64,000 bases of DNA from Haloferula luteola (GCF_014201715.1 NZ_JACHFD010000005.1:62001-126000), one strand, 5' to 3'. Positions 30,014 through 38,749 are shown, numbered from the stretch's first letter. The notes: generated by a model from the sequence alone, not told the origin. Numbers and translations: made by a program.

Positions 30014-30466
30014 ATGAGCGTAAAAGAAGACACCCGTTCAGACAGCCCGCCACCTGGCATTCCCGATATCACCCCGATGATTGAGGAGAAAAAGGCCTCG
30101 GTAGAGAAAGCCCTGCGCGGGCCCATGCTACCCGCCCCACAGCCAATGAAGGTGGGCAAGCCTGCCCGCACCTCCGCACAAGAGGCTGCCGCTCAGGAGC
30201 CCGCGGAGAAGCCGCTTAGCGGCATCTTCGGTGGTGCAGATCCTGTGCTGGTTCAGGCGCGGAAATCGGCGGAAGAGATTCAGACCGCGCTCGGAAATCT
30301 GGTGCGGAATGCGCGGACTGTCGTCGCAGTCACGCGGGAGCGCCTACCCCATCTGGCAGATCCCACCGCTGCCGCTCATGTCGCCATTGCTGCGGATTTC
30401 AATCCAGATGCCGCAGAGGCTTTCATCACTGAACTGGAGGCGCTGCTCGCCAAGCACCTCGCCTGA
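30014..30466 (+). CDS. Ala/Pro-rich virion-operon protein
   Basis: 150 residues. A disordered, Pro/Ala/Lys-rich first half leads to a helical second half (ARKSAEEIQTALGNLVRNAR). I do not recognise a family. It lies between two connector genes and so is probably structural or an assembly factor. Confidence 0.55.
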   Translation: MSVKEDTRSDSPPPGIPDITPMIEEKKASVEKALRGPMLPAPQPMKVGKPARTSAQEAAAQEPAEKPLSGIFGGADPVLVQARKSAEEIQTALGNLVRNARTVVAVTRERLPHLADPTAAAHVAIAADFNPDAAEAFITELEALLAKHLA

Positions 30467-30475
30467 ATATCCCCG

Positions 30476-31000
30476 ATGACTCCCGCCACGGTACTCCGCG
30501 TTTTGGATGAAGGTCTCCGCCCTGCTGTGGAGGCCATCGGCGGGGATCTGCACATCGCCACCGATCCGGAGGATGTCATCGAGATCATCTGTGCAGCCGC
30601 ACCGCGCGGATGGCGTCTCATCCTGGCCTATGGCGGGGAGCAAGCGGTGGACGTAGACCAGGCTCCCGGCATCCATGATCTCACCATCACTACCACCGTC
30701 CAGGCGGCGACGAGCTTCCAGCTTCGAAGTGGTCAACACACTTTTCGACCCACCCCCGCCGGGCGCAGCGCCCTCCTCGATCTAGCCCATCAGGTCGACC
30801 TCTGGTTCACCGGATTCACCGGCACCGTAGCAGGGGATATCCTCTGCAATGGCTTCCGCCGCACCTCCCGCGATTGGCTGGCGATCGAAAATCAGCCCAC
30901 CCGCCAGCTCCTCGCCAGTTACCGGCTGCGCATCGGCTGCGGCCCGGACGTTCCCGGCACGCTCGATCAAATCCACCTCAACTGGCCCATTCCATCATGA
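30476..31000 (+). CDS. Head-tail joining protein, Mu gp37-like (DUF1834)
   Basis: 174 residues. The layout (LRPAVEAIGGDLHIATDPED, then RGWRLILAYGGEQ, a strand-rich middle and the end LLASYRLRIGCG) and its place after the gp36-like gene fit the DUF1834 family. The likeness is moderate. Confidence 0.6.
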   Translation: MTPATVLRVLDEGLRPAVEAIGGDLHIATDPEDVIEIICAAAPRGWRLILAYGGEQAVDVDQAPGIHDLTITTTVQAATSFQLRSGQHTFRPTPAGRSALLDLAHQVDLWFTGFTGTVAGDILCNGFRRTSRDWLAIENQPTRQLLASYRLRIGCGPDVPGTLDQIHLNWPIPS

Positions 31001-31497
31001 CCCTCGATCACTGCCACTTCCGTCTCCAGCTTCAAGGGATTGCCCGCTCCAGCCTTCCAGGTATCTCCGGGAAGGTCACGCTGGGTGCAGATAGCACCAT
31101 CGATATGGAGCAGTTTTCTACACCGCCCATTGGCATCCATGTCATCCGGATCTCCGGCATCACGGACACGGTGAATCCCATCCTCAATCTTGCCGATCTC
31201 GTCGTCACTGCTGATGGCGCCACAGTCACGAATGGAGACGGTAAGAATCTCGTCGATGGCCAGGCGATCGAGGTCGATCGCATCCACTTCATTTCCGTTC
31301 GCAGGATCGATGGAAATGCAGGCTTCATGAGCTGCACCGGTTCGGGGGACATCTTCCCAAGCCTCGGGTCGCATACCGGCTTCGCCAAGTTCACCGAAGA
31401 CACTGCGGGCACCGACATCGATGTCGTCGAGACCATCACCTTCGCGAACAATGGCTCCGCTGAATGCTCGGTGGAGATTGTCATCGCATACGCCTGA
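30997..31497 (+). CDS. Tail-operon protein, beta-rich
   Basis: 166 residues from the ATG at 30997, which overlaps the previous stop (ATGA). The sequence is nearly all beta strands (GKVTLGADSTIDMEQFSTPP, then ITDTVNPILNLADLVVTADG). It may be a tail-completion or tube-like protein. No firm family. Confidence 0.5.
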   Translation: MTLDHCHFRLQLQGIARSSLPGISGKVTLGADSTIDMEQFSTPPIGIHVIRISGITDTVNPILNLADLVVTADGATVTNGDGKNLVDGQAIEVDRIHFISVRRIDGNAGFMSCTGSGDIFPSLGSHTGFAKFTEDTAGTDIDVVETITFANNGSAECSVEIVIAYA

Positions 31498-31527
31498 TTT
31501 CTTTAAACTCCACCCATCCATCCTACC

Positions 31528-31977
31528 ATGGCTTTTGAAACCAATATTCCCGGCCACATCCTCATCGGTGATGAAAATGTGATCTTCGGCACTTGCGCCC
31601 TGGGTGACACCTTCGGTGAGATCATGTCCTTCGACCTCACCCGTACTGCGGACCTGCAGGAGATTGAGAACTGTGTCGGCGGCCTGAAGGCGGCCATCCT
31701 CTCGAAGCCCCGCTTCGAAATGGAAATTGAGACGCTCTTTGACGACTCCATCACGCTCCCCGAACTTGGCGGAGCGATCACCCTTCCGCTTGCTGGCCTT
31801 GTCGCCCGCATTACTGGCGATATCAAGGTGGGCTGGACGAACAATGGATCTCGCAAGCTCTCCTTCAAGGCAAGCCACTGGGACAGCATGGCAGAGGAGA
31901 CGAGCCCAGGTTCTGGCATCTACGAGAACAAGGCCTTCAAGGTAGCTCTGGATGGCACCACCACCGCCATCTCCTAA
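31528..31977 (+). CDS. Major tail (tube) protein candidate
   Basis: 149 residues. It has the traits of a tail-tube protein: a short strand-rich chain with GEIMSFDLTRTADLQEIENC and ADLQ-type contacts, then RKLSFKASHW. It stands directly before the tail assembly chaperone and tape measure genes, where the tube gene is expected in siphovirus-like phages. Confidence 0.6.
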   Translation: MAFETNIPGHILIGDENVIFGTCALGDTFGEIMSFDLTRTADLQEIENCVGGLKAAILSKPRFEMEIETLFDDSITLPELGGAITLPLAGLVARITGDIKVGWTNNGSRKLSFKASHWDSMAEETSPGSGIYENKAFKVALDGTTTAIS

Positions 31978-31998
31978 CCCCCGAGTCGACTCACTGCC

Positions 31999-32625
31999 AT
32001 GGAGGACATTTCATCTGACATCGCCGCGGACGTTCCAGAGCACATTGGAGCACCGCCGGAGGGCTATCGCTGGGCACCCCTAGAGCATCGCGGCGCCATC
32101 TACTGGATGGCGGTGCCTGAAGGGGATGATCGCCCGCTGATGAGCGAGAGCGATCTCTCCTTTCATACCTCGGTGGCAGGCCTCCGGGCACGGGGCGAGG
32201 CGCGGGGCCAGGCCCCGATCGAGGCGGCCCACGCGGCCTCCCAGCTCGCTGTGGCAGACGCCTCCGGCGGTTTCATTGAAGCCGCAGGCCAGCAGATTCG
32301 ACCTCTGTCGGTGGGAGCACTGTGGGCCTTTGATATGGCCATCGCCCTGCTCGGCACCGACCAGAGCCCGTACTCGGATCAAACGCTGGTCTGGGCCTTG
32401 CTGCACGATCCAGATCGCGTCTTCGGGATTTGTCTGCAACGTGACGCGAACGCGCTGCTACAGCATCTCGCCCAGCTCTCCCGCTCGCTGGACCCGCAGA
32501 AGGCCCATGCCTTGGATCTGTGGTTCTCCAGCGAGCTCGGGCGCATTCGGAATCTCGCGGGCGGTTCCCAGCAGGAGGCCGCCAGTGACAGCCTGGGAAA
32601 GTTATCTCCGGACCCGCAGACCTGA
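31999..32625 (+). CDS. Tail assembly chaperone, zero-frame product
   Basis: 208 residues, with an acidic start and a helical body (GALWAFDMAIALLGTDQSPY). It is the zero-frame product of a pair with the gene at 32658-32891. The slippery heptamer GGGAAAG at 32595-32601 lies 24 bp before its stop, in the correct phase. In lambda (G/GT) and Mu (gp41) such pairs coat the tape measure protein. The place directly upstream of the tape measure gene fits. Confidence 0.65.
   Translation: MEDISSDIAADVPEHIGAPPEGYRWAPLEHRGAIYWMAVPEGDDRPLMSESDLSFHTSVAGLRARGEARGQAPIEAAHAASQLAVADASGGFIEAAGQQIRPLSVGALWAFDMAIALLGTDQSPYSDQTLVWALLHDPDRVFGICLQRDANALLQHLAQLSRSLDPQKAHALDLWFSSELGRIRNLAGGSQQEAASDSLGKLSPDPQT
32595..32601 (+). 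promoter_or_regulatory. -1 programmed frameshift site GGGAAAG
   Basis: In the zero frame the bases read G GGA AAG, the canonical X XXY YYZ form. A -1 shift leads to a frame open from 32589 to 32891. The frame-shifted product would be about 297 residues, joining the upstream protein to the 77-residue protein before the tape measure gene. Confidence 0.7.
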
Positions 32626-32657
32626 AGCGGGATCGGGACGCGGCCGCCGGCTGGGCC

Positions 32658-32891
32658 ATGACCCTCGTGGACTTCCTTCAGCATGACTACGGCATGAGAT
32701 CTCACCGGGCGTTCTATCATGTTCCGGTAGCCTCCGCATTCCTGCTCCTCATCGCCGCCCGTGAACGCCGGGGAGATGATTCTCAGCCCGGCTTCTCAGA
32801 CAGGGCCTCCATCACCGCCCGTGCCGAGGCAAAGGCCACGCTCCAGCGCGAATACCGCATTGTACCCACTCCAAAATCTCTCGCATCGTGA
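32658..32891 (+). CDS. Tail assembly chaperone, frameshift extension
   Basis: 77 residues if started at the ATG at 32658, but the frame is open from 32589, so it is probably read as the C-terminal extension of the preceding gene through the -1 shift. The segment DFLQHDYGMRSHRAFYHVPV and a basic end would contact the tape measure protein. Its TGA overlaps the GTG of the tape measure gene. Confidence 0.65.
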   Translation: MTLVDFLQHDYGMRSHRAFYHVPVASAFLLLIAARERRGDDSQPGFSDRASITARAEAKATLQREYRIVPTPKSLAS

Positions 32892-34774
32892 ACGGTGAAC
32901 TCCGCTACAAGCTTGCCCTGGAAAACAGGGAATATCTCCAGCGGATGCATGATGCGCGGAAAAGCAATAGGGGACTCACTCAGTCTGCCACTGGCACCAG
33001 CGGAGCGATGGTTTCAATGGTGGGCAAAATGGGGGCTGCTGCCGCAGCTGCGGTCTCTCTCGCAAAAGCGGGACAGCTCGCGCGGGATTCGTTCTTGGCC
33101 TTCGCTCAGGAGGAGCGGCTCCAAAAAGGTCTTGCTGCGATTATGGGAGACGGCGAGGCGGCTGCTGCCCGCATGCGGGAATTGCAATTGGTTGCAAAGA
33201 TGCCAGGACTTGGCTTCCAAGAAGCCGTCCAAGGTGACATCCGGCTTCAGGCCGTAGGTTTCTCGGCAGCACGCTCCACTCAACTCCTCCTTGGATTCGG
33301 CAATGCACTCGCAACAGTAGGTGGGGGTAAAGCTGAACTGGATGGTGTCATTGTCGCACTCAGTCAAATGGCCGCGAAAGGCAAGATTTCTGCCGAGGAA
33401 ATCAACCAGATTGCGGAGCGTGTGCCGCAAATTCGAACTGCTATCAAGAATGCCTTTGGAAACGCAGATTCTGAATTCCTTCAGGCTGCTGGGGTTTCAG
33501 TCGAGGAGTTCATTGATGGCATCACCAAAGAACTGGCTAAGCTGCCGCGGGCGGCTGGCGGCGCTGCAAACTCGATCGAGAATCTGGAAGATGCGTGGAC
33601 TCGATTGAAGAGTGGGGCAGGTGCTCAAGTTGCAAAGGTTATCACCCCTGCTCTCAACTCTGCTGCAGACGCGGCTGAAAATCTTGCTGCAGCCTTGGAT
33701 CGAACCCCTCTTGAGGAGAAGAAAGCTCAGGCAGAGGCATTAGCTGCCTCGCAACAAAAAGCCGCTGCGGCCGCCGAGGAGGAGAGGGACTCGCTTCAGG
33801 CCGCCGCAGCGCACGCGGAGCGCCTGCATCGTGCTGCGTTGTATGAGGCCGAGGCCCGCGAACGCGTCGAAGCAGCGGCGCAGCGTCAACTCGCGGCAAA
33901 GCGGGCTCTGGATGCTCAGCTCAGCACCTCGGTGAAGCAGACGCAGGAGGTCATTTTCTCCGCCACTTTGGATCAACCTGCAAACATCCAGCGGCAGATT
34001 CAGAACCTCCTCCGGAGCGCTCGGCTTTCGATTCCTTTCGGAAATTCGGTGGTGACTCAGGCAGACATTCGGGATGCCCGTTCACTTAATGAGGTGATCG
34101 GCCGCATCGGCGATAAGTTGAGCACCGGCAGCAAGATTGCTTTGAGTGATAAGCTGCGTCAGCTAGTCGAGCTAGAGAAACAATTGGCAGATCTCAATAA
34201 GGCTGCGGCGGATGAGGCCGCGCGCGAGGCGGAAGAGAGGGACCGCACGGCAGCCTCACGCTCCCGGGCTGCCGTAGAATTCGCGCGGGAGGGTGCCTTG
34301 CTACGGGCCCGTATTGGTGGGAATGCGGCACTGGTCGAGCAGTTGGAGCGCCAGCGACGGGTGGAGGAACTGAAGGCTCGCCTCATGGAAGATCAGGGCC
34401 TCTCTGCGGCAGATGCGCTTCGGCTAGCACAGGAGCGCATCGCGTTGGAAGACCAGGCGGCGAAGTCTGAGGATGGTGGGCGCAAGCGCATCCGGCTGAA
34501 ATCGGCTGAGGAATCGGCAGCGTCTCGCTTCTCCCGGCTTTCGAAGGCGGATCGGGAGAAGGTGGGCGGCACCATGTCCGGCTACCTCAGCCGGAATCAG
34601 GCGGATCGTCTCAATCTCGCCCAGCGCGCGATGGCTGCTGCCAAATCCGCGACTGGTAAGGATGCGAACAGCCGTCTGCCCACCACTTCCAAGCTCGAGG
34701 GGCTCACTCAAAAAACTCACCAGGAACTGGCAGCCATCAATGCCCGTCTTCAAGACCTCGGGCTTGCTTCGTAA
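32888..34774 (+). CDS. Tape measure protein
   Basis: 628 residues from a GTG start that overlaps the previous stop. The first third has the tape-measure domain pattern: EERLQKGLAAIMGDGEAAAA, SQMAAKGKISAEEINQIAER and NAFGNADSEFLQAAGVSVEE. Long coiled coils rich in Ala, Arg and Glu follow. The length sets the length of the tail; 628 residues point to a fairly short tail. Confidence 0.85.
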   Translation: MNGELRYKLALENREYLQRMHDARKSNRGLTQSATGTSGAMVSMVGKMGAAAAAAVSLAKAGQLARDSFLAFAQEERLQKGLAAIMGDGEAAAARMRELQLVAKMPGLGFQEAVQGDIRLQAVGFSAARSTQLLLGFGNALATVGGGKAELDGVIVALSQMAAKGKISAEEINQIAERVPQIRTAIKNAFGNADSEFLQAAGVSVEEFIDGITKELAKLPRAAGGAANSIENLEDAWTRLKSGAGAQVAKVITPALNSAADAAENLAAALDRTPLEEKKAQAEALAASQQKAAAAAEEERDSLQAAAAHAERLHRAALYEAEARERVEAAAQRQLAAKRALDAQLSTSVKQTQEVIFSATLDQPANIQRQIQNLLRSARLSIPFGNSVVTQADIRDARSLNEVIGRIGDKLSTGSKIALSDKLRQLVELEKQLADLNKAAADEAAREAEERDRTAASRSRAAVEFAREGALLRARIGGNAALVEQLERQRRVEELKARLMEDQGLSAADALRLAQERIALEDQAAKSEDGGRKRIRLKSAEESAASRFSRLSKADREKVGGTMSGYLSRNQADRLNLAQRAMAAAKSATGKDANSRLPTTSKLEGLTQKTHQELAAINARLQDLGLAS

Positions 34775-34780
34775 TTCATC

Positions 34781-35458
34781 ATGGCCTGGAACGATCTCGT
34801 TGAGACCATCAATATCACCTCCCTGGCGGACGGTGAGGCGGTGCTGCTGGATCGGCAGTCGCAGGAAGCAGACACTGGCTGGGATTCGATGCGGGATCAG
34901 TGGCTCATTCGGAAGGACAGCGCGGAGCTGGACCCTGAGGTGGCTCTCGCCAGCTTCGCGGCCACTCTGGGCCGGGGAATTCAGGTCACGGGAAAGACGA
35001 TGTGGATTCAGAGCCGCAAGGGCACCTGCCGCGCCCGTGGCCTATTCCTGATTGAGGTAGTGTCCATGGGGCTGCTCTCTGCCCGGGGCGTGCGCGTCCG
35101 ATATGATGCGGGACCGAATGTGCAGAGCGCGGACAATGTGAATGTTCCCGGCGTGGGCCGCGTTCCTCACGCCGTGGGCCGGGAGTCTCAGGTCACTTGT
35201 GATGTGGAGTATGTGGTTGTTGGGGGTCCATCACCGGGAAGTTCCGGCTTCTACACCGCGGATGTGGGCAGCGAGGCGACTCCCGGCGCGTGGACTCCTG
35301 CGGTGAAGGATTCCATCTGGGAGACCATCGAGGACTACACCTACTACTATCCGAATGGCTGGGTGAAGGACTCTGCCCAGGTCGAGAACCTTCCGGGACT
35401 CAGCACCGTCTGGCTAGTGCGCGAGCGCTACCAATACCTCTACGCCGCCAGCCCCTAA
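34781..35458 (+). CDS. Tail tip-region protein 1
   Basis: 225 residues, 6 bp after the tape measure gene. It is beta-rich, with motifs DLVETINITSLADGEAVLLD and GVRVRYDAGPNVQSADNVNV. It lies where distal tail proteins stand in siphovirus-like phages. I do not recognise a family. Confidence 0.55.
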   Translation: MAWNDLVETINITSLADGEAVLLDRQSQEADTGWDSMRDQWLIRKDSAELDPEVALASFAATLGRGIQVTGKTMWIQSRKGTCRARGLFLIEVVSMGLLSARGVRVRYDAGPNVQSADNVNVPGVGRVPHAVGRESQVTCDVEYVVVGGPSPGSSGFYTADVGSEATPGAWTPAVKDSIWETIEDYTYYYPNGWVKDSAQVENLPGLSTVWLVRERYQYLYAASP

Positions 35459-35461
35459 GCC

Positions 35462-36616
35462 ATGGCCCCGCGCATCGAATACCAACCGAACTATGAGGAG
35501 GGGCGGAGCTATTTGGTAAAAGGCTCGCTGCTCAATGGCCTCATCCGACACATGGGGCGTGCCCGCATGATTCCTGGCACCGGCATTGAGGCCATCAGCA
35601 CACCTTCCGGAACGGTTTGGAATGCGGTTCCTTCGGAGAGCTTCCTTTGTTTTCATCCGCACATCAGCGAAGGCGAACTGAAGCTCAGCCCTGGAACCGT
35701 GACCTACGTTCGAATTTTCAACGAAAACGAACAGGATCCAGGAGAGGACGAAGGAAGCAGCCAAATGGTGCCGGAGTTTCCCACCATCAATGATGTCGCG
35801 CTCAATGCGGACCCGGCCCCCGGGTTCGATGTCTCCTCTCTGGGAAATTGCTCTTTGTGGATTTGCTACGAACGCTCGAAATGCGGCTTCAGCGGCCAAG
35901 GAGGCACCGGCAATCAGACGGCACGCATCGAACTTCACCCGCGGGGGGCTCGACCGGAGCGAGCGCCCGGAGAGGGCCACCGCCTCATCGCCGAGATGGA
36001 TCTCCTGGAAGATATCGAAGGCGGTCGCATCATCGATAATCTGGACTGGCGCATTCGTGCCGACATTGAGGTGCCCTTTGGCTGCACTGAGGACACCAGC
36101 AGCTTCGATCCCGAAGACGAAGCTTCCTCCATGGATAGCTCGGATGAAGTCGACGACCACCCGAGCGACTCGTCTGTCAGCGATTCCGATTGTCCTTGGG
36201 CATTCACAGCGGAATGGATCAACAAGCGCGACTGCTACCCTGAATTCCCTCCTGGGGACTCTCCGGTCATTGGGATCAAGATCAGGGTTCGGGCAACCCG
36301 TGTCTTTTCCAAATGTGTCAATTGGTTCGTCTACATTCGTTGCCTCCCCGGGAAGCCGAAGCCATACGACAATCAGGGGCAGGATGGGGATTGGCTCAAA
36401 GTCGCGCTTTCCGCGCCTATTGTCACCATCGGCGCACGATTCTACTTCACATCACCCCCTCATTGTACCGGCCAAACCGTGGAAGTCCGTCTCCGGGGTG
36501 AGCCCGACCCCGAAGACCTCGAATCCCATGAATGCTGCAATACGGACCTCGGGCCGCGGTCGAAGTATGTTGGAAACTGGCCGCGCTGGTGTAGCGAATC
36601 GAGCTGTTCAGGATAA
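35462..36616 (+). CDS. Tail protein with acidic Ser/Asp linker and Cys-rich end
   Basis: 384 residues. A strand-rich N-terminal part (about 1-200) leads to an acidic, Ser-rich linker (DDHPSDSSVSDSDCPW) and a C-terminal part with many cysteines (HECCNTDLGPRS, SESSCSG). Disulfides would suit an exposed tail-tip protein. Its stop overlaps the next ATG (TAATG). Confidence 0.55.
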   Translation: MAPRIEYQPNYEEGRSYLVKGSLLNGLIRHMGRARMIPGTGIEAISTPSGTVWNAVPSESFLCFHPHISEGELKLSPGTVTYVRIFNENEQDPGEDEGSSQMVPEFPTINDVALNADPAPGFDVSSLGNCSLWICYERSKCGFSGQGGTGNQTARIELHPRGARPERAPGEGHRLIAEMDLLEDIEGGRIIDNLDWRIRADIEVPFGCTEDTSSFDPEDEASSMDSSDEVDDHPSDSSVSDSDCPWAFTAEWINKRDCYPEFPPGDSPVIGIKIRVRATRVFSKCVNWFVYIRCLPGKPKPYDNQGQDGDWLKVALSAPIVTIGARFYFTSPPHCTGQTVEVRLRGEPDPEDLESHECCNTDLGPRSKYVGNWPRWCSESSCSG

Positions 36617-38610
36617 TGATTATCATTGCCGCCATGCCGCGCGCGGGAGTCCGCGCCCTCTCTCAGCTGCTGGATGCCGGGGAAGAAGTCGGCACCGTTC
36701 TCCGTGCCTGCATGGCTCGCGGAGAGTCGATGGGCGGGGCCCGCTGTCGCTCCACTTTCTTTGGCCATCGCTCGGAAGCGGATGCTCTGGCCTGCTGGTC
36801 ATGGGTGGCGTCAGATCCAGATTCCACCCTCATCCTGCTGGCTCGGGAGCCCTCGGACCGCTACGAGGTCTCTTTGGATTTCACCCATCCCACGTGGAAG
36901 GATGAATACGGCGCAGCCCCCGGCTTCTGCTCCGGCAGCGTGCTCCGCCGAGTGAGAGAAATGCGGAAGTGGATGATCGACTTCGCCACGTCCCATCGCT
37001 GCATCCTGCTCTGGACGTCGGATCTGGAGGACTACGATAAGCTGTCTGAGAAGCTGGGAGCCCTGACTCCGGATCGTGCCGCTTGGGAGGCGGTGGATGC
37101 CGCGCGCCCCGGAAAGCGCCGCTGGGCCAGCCCAGTTCGCCCAGAAGAGGAGTCCACGATTGATTGGGGCGCGGACCCCTTAGAGGGGGTGGATCTCTCC
37201 AATAATGATTGGCCAGATCCATTCTCTACAACGGAGCAGATTATGGCTCTTCATAGGCCAAAAGCTCCGCGTCGATTTATTGAGGCGATTCCGGAGCACC
37301 CGCGTGCGATTGTTTATCCTTGGCTCGCGAAAAGCGCCAGGTGGGATGAGCTTCGCTATTCGCTCCGTTCGATAAAGCGTCATTTTATCGATAGCGAGTG
37401 CCCTATTTATATCATCGGTGACGCTCCGCCGCCGTGGTTTAAGCCAGGGGGGCGGGTGCGCTGGAAGCCTGCGCAGCGCTATGTTGCGCGCCGCTCCGCC
37501 GGTTATTGGGAGGCCCAGCTGATGGGCTGGCAGATTGCCGATGAGGTCCTGTGGATGAATGACGACATCTACCTCCTCAAGGATCTCGGATGGGATGATT
37601 TCCGCGTGGCGCTGCATGAGGGTCGCCTGGACCATAAGCTGGATGAGCACTACCACTCGCCCAATGCTTGGCAGCGGGCGATGGGCCGGGCTACGGCGGA
37701 TCTGATGATGCTGCGCCCTGGCATGCCCGTCTGGCGCTTTGCAACGCACACGCCATTCCTGCTCGAACGGAGAAAAGTGCTCGAGGTGCTGCGCCGGTTT
37801 TCACTCGGCCACAAGGGAAGCTTCGCCAACCTCTATTTTAACTACCACAGGACACCGCGCCGGAAGTGCGGCCCGCTCAAGACCCGCAGCCTGCCAGCGG
37901 CAAAGTCGCATCGCTTCCTCAATCATGGTCACGGCGGCCCCACGGAGACCACAGCAGCTCTGCTCGCCTGGCGCTTTGCAGATCCAGCGCCATGGGAGCG
38001 ACCCGATGAGCCAGCCGTGGTCATCACCTCAATTGGCGGGGAGATGCCTCACTTGGATGAGTTTCTGAAGCACAACCCAGATGCCGAGTGGTACGAGGAT
38101 GCCGCACCACGGGCCAAGGGAGTTGAACTTACGCGGCGCTGGCGCTCCGGGGACCAGCGCATCCTTGATTGGTGGGCACGGAACAGGACCATCGTGCAGA
38201 AAGACCGCGTCGCATTCATTGAGGCGGATGTCCGCATCACCACCACGCTGGCCCAGGCCTTCCCGGCAGGCGGTCATTTTGGCTGTGCTGACGTCGTCCG
38301 TGCTGGAAGTGCCTGGCCGTGGTTCCGGGAGATTGAGTCATTGCCTGAAGATCTTCGCCCGTTCGCGTGTGGAGTGAACCCAATGTCCGTGGTGGTCTTC
38401 TCACGGGAGGCTCTCGATGCACTTCTCGATGTGGCTGACCAGGCACGCGGAGTGTTCTGTGAACTACGGCTCGCCACACTTGCTGCCTCTGTCGGTTACC
38501 CGCCCACAGTTCTGGGTTCCCTGGCAAACGTCCACGCTACCCGTCACCTCACCGTCGAATCCGGTGTCACCCACCCCTGCAAGGCCCTCGCGGCCGTCCC
38601 GCAGCCGTGA
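36616..38610 (+). CDS. Multidomain glycosyltransferase-like protein (Stealth-like core)
   Basis: 664 residues. The middle (about 240-450) has the Stealth-type phosphosugar-transferase look: DELRYSLRSIKRHFIDSECP, then YWEAQLMGWQIADEVLWMND with an NDD motif near 313, and HSPNAWQRAMGR. The first 190 residues resemble a nucleotide-using transferase fold (VRALSQLLDAGEEVGT; SDRYEVSLDFTHP). The last 200 (ITSIGGEMPHLDEFLKHNPD, then VAFIEADVRITT) look like another GT-A-like domain. It is the last phage gene, next to the right end, a usual place for moron genes. Confidence 0.6.
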   Translation: MIIIAAMPRAGVRALSQLLDAGEEVGTVLRACMARGESMGGARCRSTFFGHRSEADALACWSWVASDPDSTLILLAREPSDRYEVSLDFTHPTWKDEYGAAPGFCSGSVLRRVREMRKWMIDFATSHRCILLWTSDLEDYDKLSEKLGALTPDRAAWEAVDAARPGKRRWASPVRPEEESTIDWGADPLEGVDLSNNDWPDPFSTTEQIMALHRPKAPRRFIEAIPEHPRAIVYPWLAKSARWDELRYSLRSIKRHFIDSECPIYIIGDAPPPWFKPGGRVRWKPAQRYVARRSAGYWEAQLMGWQIADEVLWMNDDIYLLKDLGWDDFRVALHEGRLDHKLDEHYHSPNAWQRAMGRATADLMMLRPGMPVWRFATHTPFLLERRKVLEVLRRFSLGHKGSFANLYFNYHRTPRRKCGPLKTRSLPAAKSHRFLNHGHGGPTETTAALLAWRFADPAPWERPDEPAVVITSIGGEMPHLDEFLKHNPDAEWYEDAAPRAKGVELTRRWRSGDQRILDWWARNRTIVQKDRVAFIEADVRITTTLAQAFPAGGHFGCADVVRAGSAWPWFREIESLPEDLRPFACGVNPMSVVVFSREALDALLDVADQARGVFCELRLATLAASVGYPPTVLGSLANVHATRHLTVESGVTHPCKALAAVPQP

Positions 38611-38644
38611 TCCCGCTGACACTCTGCCGATATTCAACCGACCC

Positions 38645-38679
38645 GTACGCATACTTTCTCTACAGGTGTACGCGCTTTT
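38645..38679 (-). repeat. Right-end candidate transposase-binding sites
   Basis: GTACGCATACTT (38645-38656) is the inverted form of AAGTCTGCGTAC near the left end with one change. GTACGCGCTTTT (38668-38679) is a weaker second copy 23 bp further on. The rest of 38611-38743 holds nothing else that I can see. Confidence 0.45.
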
Positions 38680-38743
38680 CTCCACGCCTCTCTTCCAGAT
38701 TCTCTGCAACTCCCTGATTCAAGGTTATTCAAGCCCATGAGGG

Positions 38744-38749
38744 GGTGTA
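38744..38749. repeat. Right copy of probable target-site duplication GGTGTA
   Basis: GGTGTA in the same codon phase as at 1112-1117. A stop codon in this frame at 38738-38740 shows that host coding cannot extend further left, so the phage end lies between 38740 and 38750. Confidence 0.55.

Larger units (their letters stand above)
1118..38743. mobile_element. Mu-like transposable prophage, about 37.6 kb
   Basis: It holds a full set of Mu-type genes: repressor and Ner switch, MuA and MuB transposition proteins, Gam, DUF3486 small terminase, gp28-like large terminase (split), DUF935 portal, MuF, gpG, protein I protease/scaffold, T-type major head protein, gp36- and gp37-like head-tail genes, tail assembly chaperone with frameshift site, tape measure, tail fibre and endolysin. 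No sheath or Mu-type baseplate genes are seen, which suggests a non-contractile tail. The ends are placed by the interrupted host gene and the shared GGTGTA; the exact terminal bases are uncertain. The termini do not read TG...CA as in Mu at this placement. No structural gene is obviously broken, so it may be inducible. Confidence 0.85.

Noticed and set aside
38661..38664. Right phage end at TACA with the left end at TGTA (1114)
   Set aside because: It would give Mu-like TGTA...TACA ends, but the 5 bp flanks (GATGG and GGTGT) differ and the host frame would meet a stop at 38738-38740.
38417..38740. 107-codon frame overlapping the end of the 664-residue gene
   Set aside because: It shadows the larger gene and then runs through the phage end region; no motif.
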